A stretch of DNA of 64,000 bases, taken from assembly GCF_000015565.1 (NCBI RefSeq), contig NC_008786.1, positions 4,390,501-4,454,500 of the forward strand. The letters run 5' to 3'. Below are positions 53,092-62,044 of this stretch, piece by piece (the first letter of the stretch is position 1; the number at the start of each line of letters is the position of its first letter). The notes below the pieces were generated by a model. That model was not told where the DNA came from and searched no databases. It saw only the letters and a program-made list of their open reading frames with translations. The position numbers were made by a program, and so were the translations under genes. The stretch comes from Verminephrobacter eiseniae EF01-2. Its GTDB lineage: Bacteria > Pseudomonadota > Gammaproteobacteria > Burkholderiales > Burkholderiaceae_C.

Positions 53092-55129
53092 GCCGATCCG
53101 CCTGAACCAGGTGCTGCTGCGCAACCGCATCGTCAGCACCGCCCATGCCGAGGTCTATGGCCAAGGCGGCGCGCCGAGCGCGCGCTACATCCGCTACTAC
53201 GAAGAAAAGGCCCGGGGCGGCCTGGGCCTGGCGATTTGCGGCGGCTCCAGCCCGGTATCGCGCGACAGCCCCTGGTCGTGGTGGAATTCCATCAATCTGG
53301 CGCGCAACCCGGTGATCGAGCCGCTGGCCCGGCTGGCCGACACCATGCACCGGCATGGCGCCAAACTGATGATACAAGCCACCCATATGGGGCGGCGCAA
53401 CGCCTGGAACGGCTTTGACTGGCCGCACCTGGTCAGCCCCTCGGGCATCCGCGAGCCGGTGCACCGGGGCAACGCCAAAACCATAGAGATCGAGGACATC
53501 CGGCGCATCGTGGCCGACTTCGGCCGGGCCGCCAGGCGCGTCAAGGACGCCGGGCTCGACGGCATCGAGATCTCCGCCGCGCACCAGCATCTGATCGACC
53601 AGTTCTGGAGCCCGCGCGTCAACCACCGCAGCGACGAGTACGGCGGCAGCCTGGCCAACCGCCTGCGCTTCGGCATCGAGGTGCTGCAAGCCGTGCGCGA
53701 GCAGGTCGGCGCCGACTTTTGCGTCGGCCTGCGCGTCTGCGGCGATGAGTTCCACGAAGATGGCATCAACCACGAGATGGCCAAAGAAATCGCCCAGGCC
53801 ATGTCCGAAAGCGGCCTGATCGATTTCCTGAGCGTGGCCGGCTCCGGCGCCGACACCCACAACACGCTGGCCAACTGCATGCCGCCGATGGCCCTGCCGC
53901 CCGAGCCTTTCGTGCATCTGGCCGCCGGCATCAAGTCGGTGTCCCGGGTGCCGGTGATGCACGCGCAAGGCATCCGCGACCCGGGGCAGGCCGAGCGCAT
54001 TCTGGCCGCCGGCATGGTCGATCTGGTGGGCATGACGCGCGCGCAGATCGCCGACCCGCATATGGTCGGCAAAATCCGCGACGGCCGCCTGGACCAAATC
54101 AAGCAATGCGTCGGCGCCAATTACTGTATCGACCGGCAATACCAGGGCCTGGACGTGCTGTGCCTGCAAAACGCCGCCACCGGCCGTGAAGAAATCATGC
54201 CGCACCTGATCGGCAAGAGCGCCGGGCGCCGCCGCAAGGTGGTGGTGGTCGGCGCCGGGCCGGCGGGCCTGGAAGCCGCGCGCGTGGCGCGCGAGCGCGG
54301 GCACGAGGTGCTGCTGTTCGAGCAAGCGCCGGTGGTCGGCGGTCAGGTGAATCTGGCCGCCAAGCCGCCGCAGCGCGAGCAGATGGCCGGCATCATCCGC
54401 TGGTTCGACATGGAAACCCGGCGCCTGGGCGTGCAGCGGCGCCTGGGCGTGGCGGCCGACCAGGCGCTGATCCTGGCCGAAGCGCCCGACATCGTGGTGC
54501 TGGCCACCGGCGGCCTGCCGAACATGGCGCAGACGCCGGCCTGGGGCGCCGCGCAGGGGCTGTGCGTGAGCAGTTGGGACATCCTGTCGGGCGCCGTCGC
54601 GCCCGGCGACAACGTGCTGGTGTACGACAGCATCAGCGCCCATGCCGGCACCGGCGTGGCCGACTTCATTGCCGCGCGCGGCAAGCAGGTGGAGATCGTG
54701 ACGCCCGACGTGAAAGTCGCCGACGACGTGGGCGGCACCACCTTCCCGATCTTCTACCGCCAGCTCTACGCCCACGGCGTGATCCTGACGCCGAACCACT
54801 GGCTGCACCAGATCTACCGTGAAGGCGAGCAGCTGATCGCGGTGCTGAAAAACGAATACACCGAGGCGCTGCAAGAACGCGCGGTCGACCAGGTGGTGGT
54901 GGAAAACGGCATCCGGCCGAACGACAGCCTGTACTGGCAGCTCAAGCCGCTATCGCTCAACCAGGGGCAGACCGACATCGACGCGCTGTATGACGCGCTG
55001 CCGCAACCGGATTTGCAGCGGCCCACCGGCGACGGCCAGTTCCTGCTCTACCGCATCGGCGACTGCGTCTCGATGCACGACATCCACGGCGCCATCTACG
55101 ACGCGCTGCGGCTGTGCAAGGATTTTTGA
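53069..55129 (+). CDS. dgcA: Dimethylglycine catabolism flavoprotein DgcA
   Basis: A 686-residue old-yellow-enzyme-type oxidoreductase that demethylates dimethylglycine to sarcosine. The N-terminal FMN TIM barrel (YPHLFEPIRLNQVLLRNRIV, MIQATHMGRRNAWNGFDWPH, EISAAHQHLIDQFWSPRVNH) is followed by a 4Fe-4S site (CVGANYC... LCLQNAATGRE). An NAD/FAD domain follows with VVVVGAGPAGLEAARVARER. ATG 53069 has GAAGAAGG upstream and overlaps the previous gene by 23 bp. Electrons pass to DgcB and Etf. Confidence 0.93.
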   Translation: MQYPHLFEPIRLNQVLLRNRIVSTAHAEVYGQGGAPSARYIRYYEEKARGGLGLAICGGSSPVSRDSPWSWWNSINLARNPVIEPLARLADTMHRHGAKLMIQATHMGRRNAWNGFDWPHLVSPSGIREPVHRGNAKTIEIEDIRRIVADFGRAARRVKDAGLDGIEISAAHQHLIDQFWSPRVNHRSDEYGGSLANRLRFGIEVLQAVREQVGADFCVGLRVCGDEFHEDGINHEMAKEIAQAMSESGLIDFLSVAGSGADTHNTLANCMPPMALPPEPFVHLAAGIKSVSRVPVMHAQGIRDPGQAERILAAGMVDLVGMTRAQIADPHMVGKIRDGRLDQIKQCVGANYCIDRQYQGLDVLCLQNAATGREEIMPHLIGKSAGRRRKVVVVGAGPAGLEAARVARERGHEVLLFEQAPVVGGQVNLAAKPPQREQMAGIIRWFDMETRRLGVQRRLGVAADQALILAEAPDIVVLATGGLPNMAQTPAWGAAQGLCVSSWDILSGAVAPGDNVLVYDSISAHAGTGVADFIAARGKQVEIVTPDVKVADDVGGTTFPIFYRQLYAHGVILTPNHWLHQIYREGEQLIAVLKNEYTEALQERAVDQVVVENGIRPNDSLYWQLKPLSLNQGQTDIDALYDALPQPDLQRPTGDGQFLLYRIGDCVSMHDIHGAIYDALRLCKDF

Positions 55130-55130
55130 A

Positions 55131-57029
55131 ATGCTGCCGCAACTGGTGCGCATCCTGTTCTGGCTGGCGCTGCTGACCTTGGCCTGGGGCCTGGCGCGGC
55201 GCGCGCTGCTCTGGCGCACGGGGCGCGGCGCCGATGTCGATCTGCGCGGCTTGCTGCAAATTCCAAAACGCTATCTGGTCGACCTGCACGACGTGGTGGC
55301 GCGCGAGCCGCTGGTCGCGCGGGCCCATGTCGGCGCCGCCGGCGGCGCCGTGCTGGCCTTGGCGCTGGTGGCGTTGAACTACGGCCTGGGCCTGTACTGG
55401 CGCAGCCTGGACGCGCTGCTGCTGCTGGCCGGCCTGGTGCTGCTGGCCGGCGCCGCCACCATGGCCTGGCGCCGGCGCAACCCGCCCGCGCGCCTGTCCC
55501 GGGGCGCATGGCAGCGCCTGCCCCACAGCCTGCTGCTGTTCGCGCTGGCCGTGGCGCTGACCGGCGCCGTGGCCTGCACCGGCACCGCGCTGGCCCCCTG
55601 GCTGGCCGCGCTGATCAGCCTGGCGTTTGCCGCCGGCGCCGCCGAACTGGCGCTGGGCATCGGCCTCGGCGGACCGATGAAACATGCCGTGGCCGGTCTG
55701 CTGCACCTGGGCCTGCACCCCCGGCCCGAGCGCTTTGGCGAGCGGCGCTTTGCCACGGCCCTGCGGCCCCTGCGCCTGAATGCCGACGACCTGCGCGCCG
55801 ACGATCTGGGGGTGGGCAAACCGGCCGATTTCGCCTGGAACCGGCTGCTGTCCTTCGATGCCTGCGTGCAATGCGGCAAATGCGAAGCCGCTTGCCCGGC
55901 CTTCGCCGCAGGCCAGCCGTTGAACCCGAAGAAATTGGTGCAGGACCTGGTCGCCGGCCTGAGCGCCGGCAGCGACGCCGGCTACGCCGGCAGCCCCCAC
56001 CCCGGCCGGCCGATCGGCGCGCACCAGGGGGCACCCGGGCAGCCCATCGTGCCGGGCCTGATCGACAGCGACACGCTGTGGTCCTGCACCACCTGCCGCG
56101 CCTGCGTGCAGGAATGCCCGATGCTGATCGAGCATGTGGACGCGATCGTGGACATGCGCCGCCATCTGACGCTGGTCACGGGCCTGGTGCCGAACCAGGG
56201 CCGGCAGGCGCTGGAACAACTGCGCGACACCGATACCGTGGGCGGCTTCCCGCTGGCTGCGCGCCACCACTGGGCCGTCGACCTGAATGTGCCGGTGCTG
56301 GCGCCCGGCGCGCAGACCGACTGGCTGGTGCTGGTCGGCGAAGGCGGCTTTGACATGCGCTACCAGCGCAGCCTGCGGGCGCTGGTCAAGACGCTGCAAA
56401 AAGCCGGGCTGGACATCGCGCTGCTGGGCGCGGCCGAGACCGATGGCGGCGATCTGGCGCGGCGCCTGGGCGACGAGGCCGGCTTTCAGCGCCTGGCCGC
56501 GCAACTCATCGCCACCCTCGGTGCGCGCCGGTTTGCGCATATCGTGACCCCCGACCCGCATCTGTTTCATCTGCTGAAGAACGAATACCCGGCGCTGGGC
56601 GCAGATTTCGATGTCTGGCACCACAGCCAACTGCTGGCCGATCTGCTGGCCCGGGGCCGGTTGCAGCCCACGCGCGCCGCCAGCCACGAGGCCGTGACCT
56701 ACCACGACCCCTGTTACCTGGGCCGCTACGGCGGCGAAGTGCAGGCCCCGCGCGCGCTGCTCCAGGGCATTGGCATCGAGGTGCGCGAGATGCAACGCAA
56801 CCGCGCGCAGGGCCGCTGCTGCGGCGGCGGCGGCGGCGCGCCGTTCACCGACATCCCCGGCAGCACCCGCATCCCGGACATCCGCATCGCGGACGCAAAA
56901 AGCACAGGCGCCGGCGTGGTGGCCGTCGCCTGCCCGAACTGCACGACCATGCTCGAAGGCGTGGTCGGCCCGCGCCCGCAGGTGCTGGACATCGCCGAAC
57001 TGCTGGCGCAGGCACTGGAATTGGCATGA
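55131..57029 (+). CDS. dgcB: Dimethylglycine catabolism iron-sulfur membrane protein DgcB
   Basis: A 632-residue membrane electron carrier. Several N-terminal hydrophobic segments (about residues 1-190) are followed by two 4Fe-4S ferredoxin motifs (CVQCGKCEAACPAF and CTTCRACVQECP) and CCG-type domains (TYHDPCYLGRYGG, GRCCGGGGGAPF, VACPNCTTMLEG). The layout resembles heterodisulfide-reductase D/E-like proteins linking flavoenzymes to the respiratory chain. It starts one base after dgcA and overlaps etfA (ATGA). Confidence 0.92.
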   Translation: MLPQLVRILFWLALLTLAWGLARRALLWRTGRGADVDLRGLLQIPKRYLVDLHDVVAREPLVARAHVGAAGGAVLALALVALNYGLGLYWRSLDALLLLAGLVLLAGAATMAWRRRNPPARLSRGAWQRLPHSLLLFALAVALTGAVACTGTALAPWLAALISLAFAAGAAELALGIGLGGPMKHAVAGLLHLGLHPRPERFGERRFATALRPLRLNADDLRADDLGVGKPADFAWNRLLSFDACVQCGKCEAACPAFAAGQPLNPKKLVQDLVAGLSAGSDAGYAGSPHPGRPIGAHQGAPGQPIVPGLIDSDTLWSCTTCRACVQECPMLIEHVDAIVDMRRHLTLVTGLVPNQGRQALEQLRDTDTVGGFPLAARHHWAVDLNVPVLAPGAQTDWLVLVGEGGFDMRYQRSLRALVKTLQKAGLDIALLGAAETDGGDLARRLGDEAGFQRLAAQLIATLGARRFAHIVTPDPHLFHLLKNEYPALGADFDVWHHSQLLADLLARGRLQPTRAASHEAVTYHDPCYLGRYGGEVQAPRALLQGIGIEVREMQRNRAQGRCCGGGGGAPFTDIPGSTRIPDIRIADAKSTGAGVVAVACPNCTTMLEGVVGPRPQVLDIAELLAQALELA

Positions 57030-57265
57030 GCACCGCCCGGCCGCCCGAAGGTGCTCATACCGCAGCCGAAGGCGAAGGCACTCCAGTGACCACCGCCCGG
57101 CCGCCCGAAAGCGCTCATACCGCAGCCGAAGGCGAAGGCACTCCAGTGAGCACCGCACGGCCACCCGAAAGCGCTCATGCCGCAGCCGAAGGCGGAGGCA
57201 CTCCAATGACCACCGCCCGGCCACCCGAAAGCGCCCATGCCGCAGCCGAAGGCGGAGGCACTCCA
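57026..57265 (+). repeat. 60-bp coding-repeat array at the etfA start (4 units)
   Basis: Four exact-length 60-bp units at 57026, 57086, 57146 and 57206 begin with ATG, GTG, GTG and ATG; the sequence after the fourth again starts GTG (57266). Each ends GAAGGCACTCCA or GGAGGCACTCCA, a Shine-Dalgarno-like core 7 bp before the next start codon. The units share the CGGCCRCCCGAA core with the arrays at 28775 and 42135. Confidence 0.95.
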
Positions 57266-58414
57266 GTGAGCACCACCCCGGTACCCCGCATCGACCCGCG
57301 CCGCCCGGCAATCACCACGGCGCAGGGGCTGCGCCGCATCGTGCCCGGCCACCGCGCCGCTGCGCCGCCGACCGCCCGGCAGGCCGGCCCGGGCGCACCG
57401 CTTGCCAGTCCGGGCGCCCATCCGGGCGCCAAACCGCTGCGCAGCGCCGGCCCGTTCAACCGCAGCACGCTGGTCGTGACCCATGCCGAGCGCGGCACAT
57501 TGACCGATGCGGCGCGCCAGGCGCTGGCGGCAGCGGCCATCCTGGCCAGCGCCGAGACCCAGGTCGTGCTGGCCGTGCTGGGCCCCTGCCGCGATGGCAG
57601 CGACGCCGTGGCGGCGCTCGGCGCCGATCGCCTGCTGGCATTGGACAGCTTCGACGCCAGCCGCTACCAACCCGGCGCCTGCGTGCAATGGCTGCAAGCG
57701 CTGCATGCGGCCTGGGCCCCTGCGCATTGGCTGTTCGCCGACAGCGGGGCCGACGGCGAACTGGGCCGGCGGTTTGCACTGCACACCGGGCTGGGGCTCG
57801 CCTGCGGCGTGGTGGAACTGGGCGCCGAGAGCCTGCGCATACGCGCCAGCGCCAGCGACGACTGGCTGTGCCCGCATGCCCCGGTGATGCTGCTGGCCCC
57901 GGGCCTGGCCAGCACCCGGCTGCCGTTTGTCGGCCAGGGGCTGCGCGCCGCCGCGCCAGCGCTGCCGGCCCTGCCCGAGCCGGGCATCGAAGACCTGGGC
58001 GTGCAGCCGGGCGACCCGCAGAGCTTGGCGCTGGAAGAGGCCGATCTGATCCTGGCCGCCGGCAATGGGGTCCGGCACGGCGATTTGCCGCTGCTGCATG
58101 CGCTGGCGCAGGAGATCGGCGCCAGCGTCGGGGCCTCGCGCGTTGCGGTCGACGCCGGGCACTTTGCCCGCCACCAGCAAATCGGCGCCACCGGCAAGGC
58201 CGTTTCGGCATCGGCCTATCTGGCGCTGGGCATCTCGGGCGCGGTGCAGCATCTGCAAGGCATCAAGGACTGCCGCCATGTGATCGCGGTGAACCTGGAC
58301 GCATCGGCCCCGATCACCGGCCGCGCCCATCTGAGCGTGATCGAAGACAGCGCGGCGCTGATGCAAGCGCTGATCGAACTGGTGCGCAAGGAAAGGGACA
58401 AGGCCGGCGCATGA
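57026..58414 (+). CDS. etfA: Electron transfer flavoprotein alpha subunit with an N-terminal 60-bp coding-repeat array
   Basis: A 462-residue EtfA. Residues 1-80 are four copies of a 20-residue repeat (ARPPEGAHTAAEGEGTPVTT and variants). A Pro-rich linker, PRIDPRRPAITTAQGLRRIV, then leads to the Etf fold (RSTLVVTHAERGTLTDAARQ). The C-terminal FAD site is GASRVAVDAGHFARHQQIGA then TGKAVSASAYLALGISGAVQ and HVIAVNLDASAPI. ATG 57026 overlaps dgcB, but in-frame GTG 57086, GTG 57146, ATG 57206 and GTG 57266 each lie 7 bp after AAGG or GGAGG, so shorter forms are plausible. Confidence 0.9.
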   Translation: MSTARPPEGAHTAAEGEGTPVTTARPPESAHTAAEGEGTPVSTARPPESAHAAAEGGGTPMTTARPPESAHAAAEGGGTPVSTTPVPRIDPRRPAITTAQGLRRIVPGHRAAAPPTARQAGPGAPLASPGAHPGAKPLRSAGPFNRSTLVVTHAERGTLTDAARQALAAAAILASAETQVVLAVLGPCRDGSDAVAALGADRLLALDSFDASRYQPGACVQWLQALHAAWAPAHWLFADSGADGELGRRFALHTGLGLACGVVELGAESLRIRASASDDWLCPHAPVMLLAPGLASTRLPFVGQGLRAAAPALPALPEPGIEDLGVQPGDPQSLALEEADLILAAGNGVRHGDLPLLHALAQEIGASVGASRVAVDAGHFARHQQIGATGKAVSASAYLALGISGAVQHLQGIKDCRHVIAVNLDASAPITGRAHLSVIEDSAALMQALIELVRKERDKAGA

Positions 58415-58458
58415 ACCACCCGATGAGCCACCCGATGAATCACCCCATGCGCCACCCC
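58411..58458 (+). repeat. 12-bp tandem repeat at the etfB start (4 units, each with ATG)
   Basis: ATGAACCACCCG, ATGAGCCACCCG, ATGAATCACCCC and ATGCGCCACCCC follow one another in frame. Any of the four ATGs could be the initiator. Confidence 0.9.
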
Positions 58459-59214
58459 GTCACCGTGCTGGTGGCCCCGCGCAGCCACCCCGTCAGCCAG
58501 CGCCCGACCCGCTGCCCGGCCGATGCCCGGGCGGTCACGCTGGCCTTGGGCCTGTCGCTGCCGGTGCGCCTGCTGACTGCGGGGGCCATGCCCGAGCAGG
58601 TCGCCCGCGACTACCTGGCCTTGGGTGCGGGCCAGATCGACATCCTGCCCTGCGCCGACGATTCGCTGCTGCTGCCCGCCTTGCTGCCCGCGCTGCGCGC
58701 GGCGGACTGGGTGCTGACCGGCACCCGCTCGGCCGTCGATCACGGCAGCGGCGTCTTGCCCCATGCGCTGGCCGCCGCGCTGCAACGGCCGCTGGTGACC
58801 GAGGTGTTGGCGCTCCAGATCGAAGGCGCGTCCGGCATCGTCACCCAGGCCCTGCCCCGGGGCGCGCGGCGCCGTTTGCGCGTGCAGGCCCCGGCCCTGC
58901 TGGCCGTCAGCGCAGCCGCAGCGCCGGCCTTGCGCCATTCGCTGGCCGACGCCATGGCCGGCCGAATCCGGCATGGCGCTGGCGCTGGCGACACCGCCCC
59001 GGCGCCACTGGGCCCGCCCTGCGGCCAGCGCGTTCCGGCAAACCAGCGGCGCCAGGTGCTGCAGGCCACGATCGTGCAAAGCGGCCACGCCCGGATGCTG
59101 GGGGCCATCGCCCCGGCAACCACCGGCGGCACCATCGTCCGCGACGGCACTGCCCATACCAAGGCGCAGGCAGTGCTCGATTACCTGCGCCGCCACTCAC
59201 TTGTGTCCTTCTGA
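58411..59214 (+). CDS. etfB: Electron transfer flavoprotein beta subunit
   Basis: A 267-residue EtfB-fold protein paired with EtfA to accept electrons from DgcA. It shows DARAVTLALGLSLPVRLLTA, ADWVLTGTRSAVDHGSGVLP, VTEVLALQIEGASGI and LPRGARRRLRVQAPALLAVS. It starts at ATG 58411 overlapping etfA (ATGA). The first residues are a 12-bp tandem repeat (MNHP-MSHP-MNHP-MRHP), each unit starting with ATG. The motif text is more diverged than in housekeeping EtfB, as expected for the dgc-linked type. Confidence 0.85.
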   Translation: MNHPMSHPMNHPMRHPVTVLVAPRSHPVSQRPTRCPADARAVTLALGLSLPVRLLTAGAMPEQVARDYLALGAGQIDILPCADDSLLLPALLPALRAADWVLTGTRSAVDHGSGVLPHALAAALQRPLVTEVLALQIEGASGIVTQALPRGARRRLRVQAPALLAVSAAAAPALRHSLADAMAGRIRHGAGAGDTAPAPLGPPCGQRVPANQRRQVLQATIVQSGHARMLGAIAPATTGGTIVRDGTAHTKAQAVLDYLRRHSLVSF

Positions 59215-59230
59215 AAGGACCGAAAGGACC
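59213..59230 (+). promoter_or_regulatory. Duplicated ribosome-binding site before gbcA
   Basis: GAAAGGACC occurs twice in direct tandem (59213-59221 and 59222-59230), six bases before ATG 59237. The downstream copy has the proper spacing. Confidence 0.7.
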
Positions 59231-59236
59231 TTCGCC

Positions 59237-60502
59237 ATGACGAGCCCATGCCAATCCCTGTCAGCCCCCGGAGAACTGGTGCGCGAACTGCTGGCCCGGC
59301 GCCGCCCCGGTTACAGCCTGGAGGCCCCGTTCTACCTGAGCGAGGCGCTGTACCAAGTCGACATGGAGCATATCTTCGGCCAGCACTGGATCTTCGTTGC
59401 CGTCGAGCCGCAAATTGCCGATGCCGGGGACTACATCACGGTCGACCTGGGCGTCGATTCGATCCTGATCGTGCGCGACGACGAAATGCAAATCCGGGCC
59501 TTCCACAACGTCTGCCGCCATCGCGGCACGCGCCTGTGCGCCAGCCGGCAAGGCATGGTGGGCAACATCGTCTGCCCCTACCACCAATGGACCTACGACC
59601 TGGCGGGCCAGCTGATCCACGCCAAGCACATGAGCGACGACTTCGACCTGCGCAGCCATGGCCTCAAGCCCGTGCATGTGCGCAGCCTGTCGGGGCTGAT
59701 CTTCATCTGCCTGGCCGAGCAGGCACCGCAGGACTTCGAGCAGATGGCCGCCGAAATGACGCCCTACATCGCGCCGCACCAACTGTCGCAGTGCAAGGTG
59801 GCGGCCCAGGTCGATCTGGTGGAGAACTGCAACTGGAAACTGACGATGGAAAACAACCGGGAGTGCTACCACTGCGTGGGCAACCACCCCGAACTGACCA
59901 TCTCGCTGTACGAGTACGGCTTTGGCTACAAGCCCGATGCGCTGAACATCGGGCGGCTGCAACGCTTCGAGGAAATCCTGGCCGCCAACCACAAACGCTG
60001 GGAAGGCATGGGCCTGCCATCGGCCGAGATCGACACCCTGGAGCGGCGCGTCACCGGTTTTCGCACGCAGCGCCTGCCGATCGATCGCAGCGGGCAGTCG
60101 CAAACCATGAGCACCGAAGTCGCATCCCGCAAGCTGCTGGCCGACTTCGTCGAGCCGGCCCTCGGCGGCCTGTCGTTCTGGACCCAGCCCAACTCCTGGC
60201 ACCACTTCATGAGCGACCACACCGTCAACTTCACCGTGCTGCCGATCTCGGCCACCAAGACGCTGGTGCGCAGCACCTGGTGCGTGCACAAGGACGCGAT
60301 CGAGGGCGTGGACTACAGCGTGGAGAACCTGACCTCGGTCTGGAACGCGACCAACGAACAAGACCGCCGCCTGGTCGAGGAGTCGCAGATCGGCATCGCC
60401 AGTGGCGCCTACCAACCCGGCCCGTACTCACCGTTCACCGAAGGCTTGGTCGAGAAGTTTTGCAACTGGTATGTGAACCGCCTGCGCGCCCTGGTCCGCT
60501 GA
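59237..60502 (+). CDS. gbcA: Glycine betaine monooxygenase, oxygenase subunit
   Basis: A 421-residue Rieske non-heme iron oxygenase that demethylates glycine betaine to dimethylglycine with release of formaldehyde. The Rieske cluster motif is CRHRGTRLC... CPYHQWTYDLAG. The catalytic iron region reads LVENCNWKLTMENNRECYHC with a following VGNHPEL. WTQPNSWHHFMSDHTVNF is conserved in GbcA. It pairs with gbcB 37 bp downstream. Confidence 0.95.
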   Translation: MTSPCQSLSAPGELVRELLARRRPGYSLEAPFYLSEALYQVDMEHIFGQHWIFVAVEPQIADAGDYITVDLGVDSILIVRDDEMQIRAFHNVCRHRGTRLCASRQGMVGNIVCPYHQWTYDLAGQLIHAKHMSDDFDLRSHGLKPVHVRSLSGLIFICLAEQAPQDFEQMAAEMTPYIAPHQLSQCKVAAQVDLVENCNWKLTMENNRECYHCVGNHPELTISLYEYGFGYKPDALNIGRLQRFEEILAANHKRWEGMGLPSAEIDTLERRVTGFRTQRLPIDRSGQSQTMSTEVASRKLLADFVEPALGGLSFWTQPNSWHHFMSDHTVNFTVLPISATKTLVRSTWCVHKDAIEGVDYSVENLTSVWNATNEQDRRLVEESQIGIASGAYQPGPYSPFTEGLVEKFCNWYVNRLRALVR

Positions 60503-60539
60503 ACGCCCGCCCAACACCCGCTCCTGCCGCGAGCCACCC

Positions 60540-61691
60540 ATGCCCACCGTTGCTTTGCCTGGTTCACCGGGTTCACCGGACCTTCCCGATTTCGCGGCCC
60601 CGGCCCCGCCGCCCTGGTCCGCCGAGCAAGACCACAGCCTGCGCTGCGTGCATATCCGGCAAGAGACCCATGACGTCAAAACCTTCGTGCTGGCACCGCG
60701 CGCGCCGCGCAGCTTTCGCTACCTGCCGGGCCAATTCATCACGCTGGAGCTGGACATCGCGGGCCGCAGGATCAACCGCTGCTACACCCTGTCATCGACC
60801 CCGACCCGCCCCGACTTGGTCAGCATCACGGTCAAACGGGTGCCGGGCGGCCCGGTGTCGAACTGGCTGCACGAGCAGTTGCGCGTGGGCATGGCGCTGG
60901 ACGTGCTGGGCCCCGGCGGCGCGTTCAGTTGTTTGGCAGCGCCAGCGCAGCGCTACCTGTTTCTATCGGGCGGCAGCGGCATCACGCCGCTGATGTCGAT
61001 GACGCGGGCGCTGCACGACCTGGGCAGCGACGCCGACATCGTGTTCGTGCACTGCGCGCGCAGCCCCGCCGATGTGCTGTTTTCCGACGAGTTGGGCCTG
61101 ATGGCGCGCCACATGCCGCATCTGCGGCTGGCCACGGTGTGCGAGCAACAAGCGCCCGGCAGCGCCTATGCCGGCCATCTGGGGCGCCTGGATGCGGCGC
61201 TGCTCGCGCGCATCGCCCCGGACTTGCAGCAGCGCGACATCTATACCTGCGGGCCGGCGCCGTTCATGGCCGCGATCCATGCGTATCTGTCCGGCGCGGG
61301 CTTTCCGATGGCCCGCTACCGGCAAGAGAGCTTCGCGTTCGAATCGTTGGCGCAGCCCGTGGCCACACCGATGCCAGCCGCCGGCGCCAGCACCGCGCCA
61401 GCCCACGCCAGCCCCCGAACCGGCGCCCCCGCCTACCAGGTGCGCTTGCAAAAAACCGGCCACCAATTCGATTGCCCAGCCGAGCAAACCCTGCTGCAGG
61501 CGGCCATCGCGGCCGGACTGCGGCTGCCTTTTTCCTGCACCAGCGGCGCCTGCGGCACCTGCAAAAGCAAAAAAATCGCGGGCCAGGTCCGCATCGAACA
61601 TGCCGGCGGCATCCGGCAACGAGAAATCGATCAGGGCTGGATCCTGCCCTGCTGCAGCAAGCCTTTGTCTGACATCGTGCTGGACCGATAG
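60540..61691 (+). CDS. gbcB: Glycine betaine monooxygenase, reductase subunit
   Basis: A 383-residue ferredoxin reductase that passes electrons from NAD(P)H to GbcA. The FAD domain has RRINRCYTLSSTPTRPDLVS, the NAD domain LFLSGGSGITPLMSMTRAL and DIYTCGPAPFMAAIHAYLSG. The C-terminal plant-type 2Fe-2S ferredoxin has FSCTSGACGTCKSKKIAG and the final cysteine in ILPCCSKPL. An Ala/Pro-rich linker (about 280-300) joins the last domain. It starts at ATG 60540. Confidence 0.95.
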   Translation: MPTVALPGSPGSPDLPDFAAPAPPPWSAEQDHSLRCVHIRQETHDVKTFVLAPRAPRSFRYLPGQFITLELDIAGRRINRCYTLSSTPTRPDLVSITVKRVPGGPVSNWLHEQLRVGMALDVLGPGGAFSCLAAPAQRYLFLSGGSGITPLMSMTRALHDLGSDADIVFVHCARSPADVLFSDELGLMARHMPHLRLATVCEQQAPGSAYAGHLGRLDAALLARIAPDLQQRDIYTCGPAPFMAAIHAYLSGAGFPMARYRQESFAFESLAQPVATPMPAAGASTAPAHASPRTGAPAYQVRLQKTGHQFDCPAEQTLLQAAIAAGLRLPFSCTSGACGTCKSKKIAGQVRIEHAGGIRQREIDQGWILPCCSKPLSDIVLDR

Positions 61692-62044
61692 CGCAGCGAT
61701 GGCATCTCGTTTACAGTGTTTACGGTTCATCGGGAGGTAAGAACCATTGTCGATGGCTCGATGGCCATCCCGCAAATGGCCATGGCGCACACAATGAAAT
61801 CGACGCGGTTCGTGTCAGGGCCAGGTGCCAACCCCGGCGCAACCTGCAGCTGCCGCGAGGACTTGCAACGCCACCTTGGCACGAAAGGTGCTGGAAAAGC
61901 GCTCATTTCATGCAATGATTTGCGGGACAGCGCGCCCCAGCGCCCAGACAGCCTCGAAAACCAGCGCCGCGCCGAATGGCGGCACATCGTCCAACCAAAA
62001 AGCACGGCCGCCCCGATGGGCCGTCGAAATCCATGGAGCCCCCG
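61692..62044 (+). promoter_or_regulatory. Intergenic region upstream of proVW
   Basis: About 350 bp without a supportable gene, between gbcB and proV on the same strand. It is less GC-rich in places (for example TCATTTCATGCAATGATTTG near 61904-61923), so a separate proV promoter is likely. I cannot define its boxes. The ribosome site GGAG lies 8 bp before ATG 62045. Confidence 0.4.

Noticed and set aside
52808..54874. Long minus-strand open frame (688 codons) opposite dgcA
   Set aside because: Antisense shadow of a well-supported gene; composition is His/Gln/Ala-rich with no recognisable domain.
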